DNA of 64,000 nt from Mojavia pulchra JT2-VF2 (GTDB lineage: Bacteria > Cyanobacteriota > Cyanobacteriia > Cyanobacteriales > Nostocaceae): assembly GCA_019359325.1 (NCBI GenBank), contig JAHHHN010000011.1, positions 117,090 through 181,089 on the forward strand, written 5' to 3'. Every line of letters begins with the position of its first letter. Position 1 is the stretch's first letter. The position numbers and the translations under genes were made by a program. This document shows, piece by piece, positions 63,923 to 64,000 of this stretch. The notes beneath the pieces are model-generated. The model worked only from the letters and a program-made list of their open reading frames with translations. It did not search any database and was not told where the DNA came from.

Positions 63923-64000
63923 ATGCCGTACTCCAGCAGCTTAAGTGATAAAGAATGGGAAATCATTGAGCCATTATTGCCCCAAAAGAAGAAAACTAGA
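63923..64000 (+). CDS. IS5/IS4-type transposase, N-terminal fragment at window edge
   Basis: ATG at 63923 opens MPYSSSLSDKEWEIIEPLLP and QKKKTR up to the last base of the window. SLSDKEWEIIEPLLP is the typical start of IS5-family transposases (DUF4096-type N-terminal domain). The left end of the element should lie at about 63885-63915; its terminal repeat cannot be defined without the other end. The insertion point coincides with the missing 5' end of the haloperoxidase gene. Confidence 0.75.
   Translation, partial: MPYSSSLSDKEWEIIEPLLPQKKKTR

Noticed and set aside
1..64000. tRNA, rRNA and CRISPR loci
   Set aside because: No T-arm-like GGTTCRAATCC signatures, no rRNA-like sequence and no direct-repeat/spacer array were seen on either strand, within the limits of reading by eye.

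Overview
The window is chromosomal DNA of a filamentous, heterocyst-forming cyanobacterium of the Nostoc/Anabaena type. The evidence is hetZ and patU (heterocyst differentiation and patterning genes), a ccmK3/ccmK4 beta-carboxysome shell pair, crtH, ldpA and ycf45, frequent HIP1 octamers (GCGATCGC), and short tandemly repeated sequences between and even inside genes. No rRNA, tRNA or CRISPR array was seen.

Layout. 1-8.2 kb: an unidentified partial gene, a secreted hypothetical protein, YggT, a glycine-zipper protein, upp, crtH (with a perfect palindrome holding an NtcA-like box upstream), a DUF2007 protein, a dual-specificity phosphatase with an N-terminal beta-rich domain, purT and a pentapeptide-repeat protein. 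8.3-15.8 kb: a decayed antitoxin gene, an ABC-F ATPase, a DUF1824 protein, a prohibitin homologue, an ABC exporter, a CcmS-like protein, a shikimate-kinase-like P-loop protein and a HigB/HigA toxin-antitoxin pair. 15.9-21 kb: a CYP110-like P450, a ParA-type ATPase with a translationally coupled coiled-coil partner (the pair resembles the carboxysome positioning system McdA/McdB), an alpha/beta hydrolase, ccmK3 and ccmK4. 21-26 kb: a ~960-bp leader, hetZ, a GC-rich repeat block, patU and a Crp-family regulator.

26-33.4 kb: M61 peptidase, ComB-like phosphatase, BlaI/M56 regulator-protease pair, a B12-binding radical SAM protein and RNase Z. 33.7-34.7 kb: a complete but frame-disrupted IS630 copy flanked by TA. 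35-47 kb: an exopolysaccharide Wzc-like protein, the ldpA-ycf45 pair, and three adjacent two-component/c-di-GMP genes. 47.6-56.2 kb: MOSC protein, signal peptidase I, dihydroorotase, a patatin-like phospholipase, a gene-poor 1.5-kb stretch, tsaE, yvcK and ruvC. 56.4-64 kb: a predicted outer-membrane barrel protein and a DUF3131 protein, a doubly truncated DUF3131 remnant, a nitrilase-family amidase, serine acetyltransferase, a frameshifted ferric-reductase-like membrane gene, and a vanadium haloperoxidase whose 5' end abuts an incoming transposase gene.

How the genes fit together: the strongest functional theme is carboxysomes (CcmS-like, McdAB-like, CcmK3/K4 within 7 kb), next to a heterocyst-development block (hetZ-patU). 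Heterocysts switch carboxysome function off, so this proximity is of interest, but a functional link is inference. Much of the remainder is housekeeping. Genome plasticity is visible throughout: IS copies, repeat invasion of reading frames (ldpA, two histidine kinases), and several broken genes. All family names come from reading the translated sequence and from memory; no database search was possible.
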